From an uncultured Eggerthellaceae bacterium (lineage in GTDB: Bacteria; Actinomycetota; Coriobacteriia; Coriobacteriales; Eggerthellaceae): a stretch of 64,000 bases of DNA. The stretch's first letter is position 1; each line of letters opens with the position of its first letter. The DNA lies in NCBI GenBank assembly GCA_937892845.1, contig CALBGP010000001.1, positions 1 through 64,000 of the forward strand, written 5' to 3'. Below the pieces are notes generated by a model. It was not told where the DNA came from. It ran no database searches and saw only the letters and a program-made list of their open reading frames with translations. Made by a program: the position numbers and the translations under genes. Shown one piece after another: positions 54,946-63,506 of the stretch.

Positions 54946-55656
54946 GTGAAAAGAGAACGAAAGACCGACAGAAGGGTCATCAAGACACGCCGCGCAATCC
55001 TCGATGCATTCATGGAGCTGGTAGCCACAACCCCATACGACAAAATCACCATCAGCTCTCTTGCCCGCGAAGCCAACATCGACAGAAAAACCTTCTATCT
55101 TCACTACGAATCGATAAGCGATTTGCTGGAAGATGTCATGGCCAGCAAAATCCGCGAGATGCTCGAGAGGACAGACAGAGAACGCGCCCTTCCTGCCGAT
55201 CCAAACGATGCTGGCGCTGCCTGCGAAGACGACGGCGATGACTCCATGCTGATCCTGTTTTCCCGTATCAACCATGCATTCCATCGTACGCTCACCGAAA
55301 ACAGCACACTGCTCAAAAACCTCTCATCTGACGCCGTGTTGGGCGCTATGAGAAATGTCCTGCTCCAAATGATTCTCGACAACACCCACGCTGCATCACG
55401 CGAGGATGCTGATGATGTCGCACTGGCCGCCGCATTCTTCCTGGGCGGTGTCGTGGGCGCATATCGCCAGGCACTTGAAAACAACCAGGATGCACCCTTC
55501 GAAGAGATATCCTCCCGTATCGAGGCTTTGTCCTTGTCCTACATCGAAATGAAAGTGGCCCAACTCTCCAAAAAAGACGTCTATGGCACCGACCCCGAAA
55601 GGAGCCTCCATGCGACCGATTCCGCTCATAGCCATCTCGACGCAATTCGAATCTGA
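54946..55656 (+). CDS. TetR-family transcriptional regulator
   Basis: 236 residues. The N-terminal helix-turn-helix (about 34-56) reads ITISSLAREANIDRKTFYLH, the canonical TetR form with the YF/FY segment; the rest is a helical ligand domain (about 70-200) followed by a tail of low similarity. GTG at 54946 with AAAGGATG upstream is used. Its 3' end overlaps the next gene by 47 bases. Likely controls its own operon and the divergent radical SAM gene; the ligand is unknown. Confidence 0.9.
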   Translation: MKRERKTDRRVIKTRRAILDAFMELVATTPYDKITISSLAREANIDRKTFYLHYESISDLLEDVMASKIREMLERTDRERALPADPNDAGAACEDDGDDSMLILFSRINHAFHRTLTENSTLLKNLSSDAVLGAMRNVLLQMILDNTHAASREDADDVALAAAFFLGGVVGAYRQALENNQDAPFEEISSRIEALSLSYIEMKVAQLSKKDVYGTDPERSLHATDSAHSHLDAIRI

Positions 55657-56341
55657 CCCCGACCGTTGCAGTCTCCGACGCGAATACATCGACGCCCTGG
55701 CCCATTTAGGCGCTGATGCCTGCATCCTTCCCTCAACAGCGGACGGCAACGCACTTGCAAGAATGCTTTCCCGTTTCGACGGACTTCTCATACCCGGCGG
55801 AGACGACATAGATCCTTCAGCCTACGGCGAAGCGCCCCTCGGCATCATGGACGGGATGACGAATCCCGACAGGGACAGGGCGGAGAGGGATCTCATCGTG
55901 GCCGCGGAGCGCATGGACATGCCGTTTCTGGGAATTTGCCGTGGCATGCAGATGGCCAACGTGACATTCGGCGGCACCCTCATTCAGGATATTTCGACGT
56001 GCATGCCCGGATGCCTCGACCATTGGCAGCATGCCCACCCTTCGCTTGCAAGCCACTCAATCGAAATCGCCGCCGACTCGCTACTGGAATCAGCGACCGG
56101 CAGGACCAAGATGCGTGTGAACAGCCTCCACCACCAGTGCGTCAACGAACTGGGGCACGGATGCCTGGCATGTGCATTTTCCGAAGATGGATTGGTGGAA
56201 GCCCTGTGCAGGCCGTCATCGAAGTTCTTCCTCGGGGTACAATGGCACCCTGAATCAACCAGGGCGGAAGATCCCTCCCGCGCGATTTTCCACGCATTCA
56301 CGCAAGCATGCGCCGACTACGCGCAGCAACGCGAACGCTGA
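55610..56341 (+). CDS. class I glutamine amidotransferase-like gamma-glutamyl hydrolase (C26)
   Basis: 243 residues of peptidase family C26 (PuuD/gamma-glutamyl-GABA hydrolase group). The catalytic Cys 110 lies in GICRGMQ, and His 213 and Glu 215 in WHPE; PGGDDIDPSAYGE is typical of the family. It cleaves gamma-glutamyl amide bonds in homologs. ATG at 55610 has GAAAGGAG 5 bases upstream and overlaps the TetR end, so it is translationally coupled. It is followed by an ATP-grasp ligase that could make the amide this enzyme breaks. Confidence 0.9.
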   Translation: MRPIPLIAISTQFESDPDRCSLRREYIDALAHLGADACILPSTADGNALARMLSRFDGLLIPGGDDIDPSAYGEAPLGIMDGMTNPDRDRAERDLIVAAERMDMPFLGICRGMQMANVTFGGTLIQDISTCMPGCLDHWQHAHPSLASHSIEIAADSLLESATGRTKMRVNSLHHQCVNELGHGCLACAFSEDGLVEALCRPSSKFFLGVQWHPESTRAEDPSRAIFHAFTQACADYAQQRER

Positions 56342-56370
56342 ACTCCGCCCGCGACATGAAGGCAGAACAC

Positions 56371-57765
56371 ATGCACCGCAACACATCCCCTACGCTCAAC
56401 AGAACCTACGATGCCGAATATCTTGCAGCCATCCAATCCCTTGAAGGAGACGTCGAAGGACGCAAGGCAGCCTGGGACTACATCAAGAACTCCACCGCCG
56501 TATTCGCAGGAAAACCCGTTTACACCTCTTATATCCCCAGACTCTTCGACATGGCCACGCAGGAGAGATTCCGCTTCATAGCCGAGACCACCCACAGCGT
56601 GCTGACCAAGATCATGACCGAGTATCTGGAAAACCCGAGCTACAGAACGCTGTTCAACCTTGACCCTCGCCTCGAGGAGCTGATCTTGCTGCCGCGGGAC
56701 TACGACTCGCTTCTCCCCTGTGCCCGCGTCGACCTGTTCCTGAACGAAGACACGATGGAGGCAACGTTCTGCGAGTTCAATGCGGATGGCTCGTCGGGCA
56801 TGAACGAAGATCGGGAAGCAGCACTCAGCATCATGGATAGCGAACCCATGAGGCAGTTCCGCGCGAAGCATGAAGTACGCACATGCACCGAATCCCTCTT
56901 CGAAGGCTGGGTAGATGAATTCCTTGACATATATTCGACCTACTCCTTCAAAGTAGATTCTCCGCATATCGCAATCGTCGACTTCCTGGAGAACTCCGTC
57001 ACAGAGGAGTTCAAGGTCTTCGCCGCCCTGTTCGCCAAACGGGGTGTCCAATTTTCAATCTACGATGTCAGGGAGCTCGAGTTCGACGGAGAGCATCTCA
57101 TTGGTCGCAAAGCTTATCTGGGACGGGACAATGCTCCCATCGACGCGGTCTGGCGCCGATGCGTTACCCGCGACGTCTTGGATCACTGGGACGAAAGTCA
57201 GCATCTCATTTCGGCGGTACGTGAACGCAAAGTAGCCCTCATCGGCAGCTTCGCGGGTCACATCGCTCACGACAAGCAGGTTTTCGGCATCATCGGGCAC
57301 CCCCGGACTCGCGCCTTGCTCACCGATGAGGAAAACGAGCTCATGGACAGCATGATCCCTTTCACGACGTTTCTGTCCGCCGAATCAATTGACCTCGAAA
57401 GCGTCAAGCACGATAAGGATTCATGGATCATCAAGCCGACAGATGCTTACGGCAGCCGCAACGTGTACGCGGGCCGCGATTTCTCCGAGGACGAATGGTC
57501 GCGGATCATCGACGATCATGCAGACGGCGCATCGGGCTGCCCGTTTTTGGTTCAACGCTTCTGCGTGCCCTACACCACTGCCGCCATCCCCTTCTATGAT
57601 CGGGAACAGGACTATACGGCCCAACCGCGGATGTATTTCAACTTGTCCGGCCTCTACATCTACAACGGACGATTTGCCGGTGTGTTCTCGCGCCTCGGAC
57701 CCGGGTCGATCATTCTGGGTCGCAACGGCGGAGTGACCGCAGCTTCATTGTGGGTGGATTGCTGA
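56371..57765 (+). CDS. ATP-grasp enzyme, glutathionylspermidine-synthase-like
   Basis: 464 residues resembling the C-terminal synthetase of glutathionylspermidine synthases (circularly permuted ATP-grasp). FCEFNADGSSGMNEDREA (from about 132) resembles the substrate-binding acidic motif; SWIIKPTDAYGSRNVYAG (about 350) holds the ATP-grasp Lys and Gly-rich loop; the C terminus RMYFNLSGLYIYNGRFAGVF carries Mg-binding residues. No amidase domain is fused. ATG at 56371 follows GAAGG at 8 bases. The partner substrate (peptide, polyamine or glutathione-like thiol) is unknown. Confidence 0.7.
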   Translation: MHRNTSPTLNRTYDAEYLAAIQSLEGDVEGRKAAWDYIKNSTAVFAGKPVYTSYIPRLFDMATQERFRFIAETTHSVLTKIMTEYLENPSYRTLFNLDPRLEELILLPRDYDSLLPCARVDLFLNEDTMEATFCEFNADGSSGMNEDREAALSIMDSEPMRQFRAKHEVRTCTESLFEGWVDEFLDIYSTYSFKVDSPHIAIVDFLENSVTEEFKVFAALFAKRGVQFSIYDVRELEFDGEHLIGRKAYLGRDNAPIDAVWRRCVTRDVLDHWDESQHLISAVRERKVALIGSFAGHIAHDKQVFGIIGHPRTRALLTDEENELMDSMIPFTTFLSAESIDLESVKHDKDSWIIKPTDAYGSRNVYAGRDFSEDEWSRIIDDHADGASGCPFLVQRFCVPYTTAAIPFYDREQDYTAQPRMYFNLSGLYIYNGRFAGVFSRLGPGSIILGRNGGVTAASLWVDC

Positions 57766-57778
57766 AGGAAGGCGCAAG

Positions 57779-58618
57779 ATGGGCAGCACAGCACAAACGA
57801 CAGCGAAGTCGCCTTCGGCCTTGACGTCGGTCATCCTCCAGGCCTCAACCGCCATATGCCTGGCCGTATCGCTCATCGCTTCCGGCCTCTTCGTCTGCGC
57901 GGTTCCGCGCATGACCACTGAATTGCTTTCACGCGCATTCAGCGTTGAAGCAAATTCGCCGTTTACTGAAGATGAGCTGGTTGCGGCAGCCGTCGCCACC
58001 CGAGATTACACCGTAGGCGATAACGACCAGGTTGCGCTTTACACGGCACTTGGCGACATAAACGTTCAATGCGCACAGGACAACCGCAGCGGAGCAGGAG
58101 CTCCAGACCTTTCGGCCGTGCCGTTTGCAGATGGCCGCTATGACCTCACCGCTTTGAAGTCCGCCCTCTCGAAGGCTTCGGAACGCTACACGCTCGACCA
58201 AGAAGCCATATCGCATCTGGACGATGTCAACGTAGTGGTCAAAACCGCTGAAGCCGTGTTCTGCATCATTGCCGCCGCAGCCGCTGTGGGATTGATAGCA
58301 TGCGCGATCAAGCTTGGCCGCAAGGCAACGAGCAGGGTGCTGCGCATGGCCGCCATTGCAGTCGCCGCCATCTTCGCAGGTTTGGCCGTATGGGTTGCAC
58401 TGGACTTCGACGGATTCTTCACGTTCTTCCATTCGCTATTCTTCGCCGATGGAACATGGGTCTTTTCCTACGACAGCCTGCTCATAACGATGTATCCGCC
58501 TGAATTCTGGATCGGTATGGGGGCAGTCTGGCTGGCCACCACCCTTGCAGGTTGCGCACTATGCCTTATCATAGGGCAGTTACTCAAAATGAACCGCGTC
58601 TCAAAGCGTAAAGCATGA
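57779..58618 (+). CDS. DUF1461-type integral membrane protein
   Basis: 279 residues with four predicted hydrophobic segments (about 20-45, 160-185, 195-215, 245-270) and an external loop with FHSLFFADGTWVF and DSLLITMYPPEFW, the characteristic pattern of DUF1461 (TIGR01906). The function of the family is unknown. ATG at 57779 follows GAAGGAAGG, 13 bases after the ATP-grasp stop, so it is in the same transcript. It ends 43 bases before gltX. Confidence 0.8.
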   Translation: MGSTAQTTAKSPSALTSVILQASTAICLAVSLIASGLFVCAVPRMTTELLSRAFSVEANSPFTEDELVAAAVATRDYTVGDNDQVALYTALGDINVQCAQDNRSGAGAPDLSAVPFADGRYDLTALKSALSKASERYTLDQEAISHLDDVNVVVKTAEAVFCIIAAAAAVGLIACAIKLGRKATSRVLRMAAIAVAAIFAGLAVWVALDFDGFFTFFHSLFFADGTWVFSYDSLLITMYPPEFWIGMGAVWLATTLAGCALCLIIGQLLKMNRVSKRKA

Positions 58619-58661
58619 GGCGCCCGGCATTCACCACAGGAAACGATGATGAGAGGTAGCC

Positions 58662-60233
58662 ATGACTGACAATCCCGTCCGCGTCCGCTTCGCACCCTCG
58701 CCCACCGGCAAGCTGCATGTCGGCGGAGCCAGGACCGCAATCTATAACTGGGCATTCGCACGTGCCATGGGCGGCACTTTCGTCCTGCGCATCGAAGACA
58801 CCGATCCTGAGCGCTCCACGGAAGAAAACACCCAGGTCATCCTCAATGCCATGCGCTGGCTGGGGCTGGATTGGGACGAAGGCCCCGAAATTGGCGGCGA
58901 ATTCGGACCCTATCATCAGATGCAGCGCATGCAGACCTACAAGGATGCACTCGAAGAGCTCAAGCGCCGCGGCGCCGTATACCCCTGCTTCTGCACGAAA
59001 GAAGAGCTTGACGCCAAACGCGCAGCCGCAGAGGCCGATGGAGGCGCTTACGCGGGCTACGATAGAACCTGCCGCAACCTCACCGAAGAAGAAGCGCAGG
59101 CACGCATCGATGCAGGTGAGCCGCATGTCTGGCGCCTCCGTGTGCCCGACGACCGCGGATCCATCGAATTCACTGACGCGGTTTACGGCCCCATGAGCTT
59201 TCCCGCCGATGTCATGGACGACATGATCCTCGTGCGCACCGACAGCTCCCCCACCTATAATTTCGCCGTTGTCTGCGACGACGCGAACATGCGCATCTCG
59301 CACGTCATCCGCGGCGATGACCATCTCAGCAACACCCCTCGCCAGATTCTCATCTACGAGGCGCTGGGTCTTCCTGTCCCCACCTTCGCCCATCTGTCCA
59401 TGATCTTGGGACCGGATGGCAAGAAGCTCTCAAAGCGCCACGGAGCAGCGAGCGTGGAGGAATTCCGCGATCGAGGATACCTGCCAGATACCATGGTCAA
59501 TTTCCTGGCGCTTCTGGGATGGAGCCTTGACGGTGACACCACCCTTATTTCCCGCGAGACGCTCTGCTCCAACTTCAGCCTGGACCGCATCACGAAAAAG
59601 GATGCTGTGTTCGACGAAACGAAGCTGGATTGGATGAACGCCCAATACATCAAGGACATGGATGCCGAAACATGGGTTGAAGCCTCCAAGCCTTGGCTTG
59701 CCGCTGCCTACGCTACAGGCAAAACCGTTCAATCCGGTGCAAACATCGTCGCTGCAGACGCTGAACCTTCCATGCCCTCCGAAAAGGACATTCAGGCAGG
59801 CATGTGCGATATCGACGAGCGCCTCGACTTCTATGCGGCTCTTTACCCGCTGATCGCCGAACGTGAAACGAAACTCAGCGATGCCGCAGAGAAGATGCCT
59901 TACATGTTCTGGGGTCCCAATGTTGCGCTTGACGAGAAGAGCGTCAAGAAGGTACTGCTCAAAGAAGGAGCCCGTGCCGATGAGGCGCTCAAGGCCTGCC
60001 GCGATATCATTGCCGATGAATCGCTTGAGTGGAAATTCGACATCCTGCAAGATGCATGCCGAGCACTGTGCGATCCTATGGAGATCAAGCCCAAGAACAT
60101 GTTCCAGCCGCTGCGCGTAGCCGTCTGCGGCAACATGGTATCGCCGCCGCTTTTCGAAAGCATCGAGCTTTTGGACCGCGCGGATGTGGTAGCCCGCATC
60201 GATTCCACCATCGCTGCCGTTTTCGGAGCATAA
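58662..60233 (+). CDS. gltX: glutamyl-tRNA synthetase
   Basis: Class I aminoacyl-tRNA synthetase, 523 residues. The ATP motif RFAPSPTGKLHVGGART (HIGH equivalent HVGG) is at about 7-23 and KKLSKRHGA (KMSKS) near 254. CFCTKEELDAKRAAAEADGG lies in the connective zinc-like region. The C-terminal anticodon-binding part is complete. ATG at 58662 follows GAGAGGTAG. No gatCAB gene is visible nearby. Confidence 0.96.
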   Translation: MTDNPVRVRFAPSPTGKLHVGGARTAIYNWAFARAMGGTFVLRIEDTDPERSTEENTQVILNAMRWLGLDWDEGPEIGGEFGPYHQMQRMQTYKDALEELKRRGAVYPCFCTKEELDAKRAAAEADGGAYAGYDRTCRNLTEEEAQARIDAGEPHVWRLRVPDDRGSIEFTDAVYGPMSFPADVMDDMILVRTDSSPTYNFAVVCDDANMRISHVIRGDDHLSNTPRQILIYEALGLPVPTFAHLSMILGPDGKKLSKRHGAASVEEFRDRGYLPDTMVNFLALLGWSLDGDTTLISRETLCSNFSLDRITKKDAVFDETKLDWMNAQYIKDMDAETWVEASKPWLAAAYATGKTVQSGANIVAADAEPSMPSEKDIQAGMCDIDERLDFYAALYPLIAERETKLSDAAEKMPYMFWGPNVALDEKSVKKVLLKEGARADEALKACRDIIADESLEWKFDILQDACRALCDPMEIKPKNMFQPLRVAVCGNMVSPPLFESIELLDRADVVARIDSTIAAVFGA

Positions 60234-60236
60234 GAC

Positions 60237-61307
60237 ATGGCAAATGAAGTTGAATGCCGTAAACCTAAAGCACGGTTCTTTCCTGTTGAGCAGTTCTGCG
60301 TGCGGCCGCATGGCGGCGCCTGCACGCGTTGCAGCGTCGCGTGCCCCGCACATGCGATTTCGTTTGAAGACGATGGAGCTGCTCCGTCCATTGACGAAGA
60401 CGCATGCACCAAGTGCGGCATCTGCATGGGCGTGTGCGACGGTTTCGCCTCCACGCGCATGTCGGTTCCGAACCTCCACGCCCACATCAGAAAGATCGCA
60501 CTTCGGGGCGAGATGGTCTATCTGACCTGCAAGGAAAACGTGTTCCCGGGATTCATCCCGGCTCCAAACGTTGTGGTCCTGCCTTGCCTGGCCTGCATCT
60601 CACCTGAGTTGTGGACCCTGATGCTGACCGAGAATCTCCCGTTGGTGGTCAGCTGCGACTTCAAGTACTGCTCCGATTGCGACCGTGCACCAGGACGCGG
60701 AGAGATGCTTTTCTCCCGCTCCATAGAGATGGCCGAGGAATGGACAGGGGGCACCGTTCGTTTCGATAGGGAAATCCCTGAAGCCGAATCCGCCGACGAC
60801 AACCCCGAATACGGCAGGCGCGAGGCCTTCGACAGCGTAAAAGGCGACGTGGTTGACGTGCTCAACGGCAAGCGCATGCTCAAGAATTCGGACACGCTGC
60901 AGAACTACTACGAGAAAAAGGAACGTGAGCGCGCCATCAAGAAGCTCAATCTTGAGCCGACGGGCGAATTCCTGAATTCATTTGCCGAAGGCGGAACATC
61001 AGCAACGCTGTTCACACCGCGAAGGAAGCTTCTCCTGGAGGCGATCAGCAGGTCTCCGCACATAGCGCAACGCATCCCCGTTCTGCTCAGCGACACCAAT
61101 CTTGAGCTTTGCGACGATTGCCTTGCATGCACCAAAGTCTGCTTGACCGGAGCCAGAAACATTTCACGCGAAGACGGGTCGCTCACGTTCAACGAGATGC
61201 TCTGCATCGGGTGCGGCGCCTGCGTTCAGGCGTGCCCGAAAAACGCGTGCGAGCTGATTGAAACAACGGCCGACATTTTCAGCATCGAGAGCGAACCGAA
61301 CCACTGA
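60237..61307 (+). CDS. large 4Fe-4S polyferredoxin-like protein
   Basis: 356 residues, 4 bases after gltX. The N-terminal ferredoxin module has CTRCSVACP and CTKCGICMGVC (29-67). A middle part has unusual Cys groups (LTCKEN, VLPCLACIS, VVSCDFKYCSDCDR). The C-terminal module has CDDCLACTKVC and CIGCGACVQACP. Two double-cluster modules thus enclose a Cys-rich centre and a Lys/Glu-rich linker (QNYYEKKERERAIKKLN). It could move electrons between complexes. I know no characterised homolog. Operon context with gltX is probably only transcriptional. Confidence 0.8.
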   Translation: MANEVECRKPKARFFPVEQFCVRPHGGACTRCSVACPAHAISFEDDGAAPSIDEDACTKCGICMGVCDGFASTRMSVPNLHAHIRKIALRGEMVYLTCKENVFPGFIPAPNVVVLPCLACISPELWTLMLTENLPLVVSCDFKYCSDCDRAPGRGEMLFSRSIEMAEEWTGGTVRFDREIPEAESADDNPEYGRREAFDSVKGDVVDVLNGKRMLKNSDTLQNYYEKKERERAIKKLNLEPTGEFLNSFAEGGTSATLFTPRRKLLLEAISRSPHIAQRIPVLLSDTNLELCDDCLACTKVCLTGARNISREDGSLTFNEMLCIGCGACVQACPKNACELIETTADIFSIESEPNH

Positions 61308-61345
61308 CCGTCGGGTCGCTTGAGGGAACATCGCATAACCGAAGC

Positions 61346-61383
61346 CACATAATACGGCGCCCCATGGGGCGCCGTATTATGTG
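61346..61383. terminator. perfect palindromic two-way terminator
   Basis: The 38 bases form a perfect palindrome: an 18-bp stem with central GGCGCC, flanked by AT-rich arms (ATAATA/TATTAT) that serve as weak U tracts in both directions. It separates the Fe-S protein gene (plus) from the convergent permease (minus). Confidence 0.8.
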
Positions 61384-61391
61384 CGACACCG

Positions 61392-63077
61392 CTAAAGATT
61401 GATGCCGATCTCTTCTTCGACACCGGCAATTTCAGGGCGTGGCCGGTCATGCTTGAGACCATACGTAACAACAGCAACGCCCAACGCAATCGCTGCAAGC
61501 CCGCACCACAGCAAAACATCATGGACCTGCGGAATGATATCGGCGAACAAGGTGTAATCATCCGCGGTCCATTCGCCATACGAGACCTCATACCAGCGCA
61601 ACCAGAACTGGGCTGCGAACGAAGCGCCGCCCATGATGCATGCGAATGTGCCCATTCTCACGGTATCTCCCGGCGCCAAGCGCGTTTTAGGATTGATAGG
61701 ATGGCGGACGGGATCGTCGACCGACAGCCCACCGTAGATGACTTTGAGAATCACATAGGCTATGGGGCCTGTTGCAACTGCCAACATCCCGATGGCGAAA
61801 TAATCCGTACCGTTTGTCAGCATTGCCAAAATGGAGATGCCGATGACCAGCGCGCAGCTCACAACGAATCCCGGCTTGCCCCCAGGAACGACATAGAGAC
61901 CTCGCCTTTTGCGCTCTTCCAGCGGCACCTTCCGCCGCAATTTGATAAGCGCCAGCGGCAGAGCCACATACATGGCCAAAAGGAACATGACCTCCATGCT
62001 CACAAGCGTGGTGAAATCACTCTGCGCCAGCACCAACGTCACGATGGACAGCGAGAGGATGCCGTTGTACGGAACACCGCGCTTGCGGCTCACCTTGACG
62101 AAGAACTTCGGGCATAGATGATCATCGGCAAGCACGAACAATCCACGCGAACCGCTGGCTAGATAGGTATTGAAAATGGCACATTGGGATACCACGGCAA
62201 CCATGAGGAAGACGTATCCCCAGACTTCACCAAGATGCATGGTCAGGACGGTCGCATAGCCCACGCTTCCGCCTGCAAACCCGCTCTCAGTGGACCACGC
62301 CTCCCAACTACCGGCAGGCAGCGAAACCAATCCAGCAAGCGTGGGGAGAACGTAACTCAAAGCCACAAGGGGCATGGCGATAAGCAATCCCTTGGGAATA
62401 ACCTGGGGATTCTTGATTTCGCCAGCCATGTTCGAAATGCATTCGTACCCGCAATACATCCAAATGCAGATGCACAACCCGCCGCCGATGCTGTCTAGGA
62501 GATTGGACTCAGGAGGCATCAGGGGGACCATGGGGTCGGTTTGCCAATTCAAAAATCCCACAACCGCGACCAGGCCGAATGCCAACATGATGGTGACAGA
62601 CAGGACGGATGAGACCGTATCGACTTCACGCAACCCCATCAGGTTCACAATTGTGAACACGCCGATCATCCCCACTTTGAGCGCAAGCAGCGCAGGTTCC
62701 GACATGGGAACTATCTGGCTGATGTAGCCGGCCACCAAGGCCACGTATACACCGTTCGTGATGTAGGAGGACATGGTTTCCCACCATCCGGCTTGAAATC
62801 CCCAGAATTCCCCGAAGGCCTCTCGAACCCAAACATAGATTCCACCCTCGGTAGGGAGAAGCGAGCTTGCCTCAGCGACGATATTGCTGAGCGGAAGAGC
62901 CCAAATCAAAGGAAAGATGGTCAACAGAATCAACGTCATACCAGGTCCGGCTTCGGGGATCATCTCCTCGATGCCGAAAGCGCCGGCAGCAACCAGGCAG
63001 AACAGCATGAATACGACGCCAGGAACGCCGATATCGTATTTTTTCAGGCCGGCAACACCGTGGACTTGTTCGGTCAA
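61392..63077 (-). CDS. APC-family amino acid permease
   Basis: 561-residue transporter of the amino acid-polyamine-organocation superfamily, about 12-14 membrane segments with a LeuT-like fold. The first segment holds the Gly-rich substrate loop (AAGAFGIEEMIPEAGPG), as in antiporters such as GadC, and SSLLPTEGGIYVWVREAFG follows TM2. The C-terminal 60 residues are hydrophobic then polar (KHDRPRPE). TTG at 63077 is used because AGGTG lies 5 bases before it; a frame start at 63119 has no site. Its substrate is unknown, but glutamate or an amine is likely given neighbours. Confidence 0.88.
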   Translation of the reverse strand: MTEQVHGVAGLKKYDIGVPGVVFMLFCLVAAGAFGIEEMIPEAGPGMTLILLTIFPLIWALPLSNIVAEASSLLPTEGGIYVWVREAFGEFWGFQAGWWETMSSYITNGVYVALVAGYISQIVPMSEPALLALKVGMIGVFTIVNLMGLREVDTVSSVLSVTIMLAFGLVAVVGFLNWQTDPMVPLMPPESNLLDSIGGGLCICIWMYCGYECISNMAGEIKNPQVIPKGLLIAMPLVALSYVLPTLAGLVSLPAGSWEAWSTESGFAGGSVGYATVLTMHLGEVWGYVFLMVAVVSQCAIFNTYLASGSRGLFVLADDHLCPKFFVKVSRKRGVPYNGILSLSIVTLVLAQSDFTTLVSMEVMFLLAMYVALPLALIKLRRKVPLEERKRRGLYVVPGGKPGFVVSCALVIGISILAMLTNGTDYFAIGMLAVATGPIAYVILKVIYGGLSVDDPVRHPINPKTRLAPGDTVRMGTFACIMGGASFAAQFWLRWYEVSYGEWTADDYTLFADIIPQVHDVLLWCGLAAIALGVAVVTYGLKHDRPRPEIAGVEEEIGINL

Positions 63078-63506
63078 TGTATCACCTCGCGCGAAGTAGG
63101 AGCTTAAAGCCCCATGCAACGGACAAACAGGACATGATTAGAGAGCGGAATCAGTTCCGCGCATGATTATTGTCTGATCCTGAAGAGGTTGATCCTGCGT
63201 TGACCGTCGATGATGAACCACATGGGAAGCAATTCGGCATGCAGCCCAGGCCGTGCCATATTTCGTCTGTATGCCATTATCCCACCTTTCATCATTCGCG
63301 CATCAGCGCTTTATATTGCTGCAACCGACGTGGATTTGCAATGTCTGATTCGGCAATCGACATACAGGGAGAAATTCGACCGAATGATTTCGGTAAGCGG
63401 CTCATGGAACCTTGGACGGATCGTTGCTTTATAATGTGCCCCATCATTTTCAGCGAAAACGCATCGTTCGATCTGCGCTTCGCAGTCTGATTGCAAAGAG
63501 GTAGCC
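63078..63506. promoter_or_regulatory. divergent region with candidate promoter of the second DAHP synthase
   Basis: No protein gene in 429 bases. On the plus strand TATAAT (63430-63435) lies about 70 bases before the DAHP synthase ATG, with no good -35 (GGAACC at 18 bases; TTGGAC at only 12). The 10916-10941 palindrome of the first aro promoter is not repeated here. The region must also drive the permease leftward. Confidence 0.4.
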
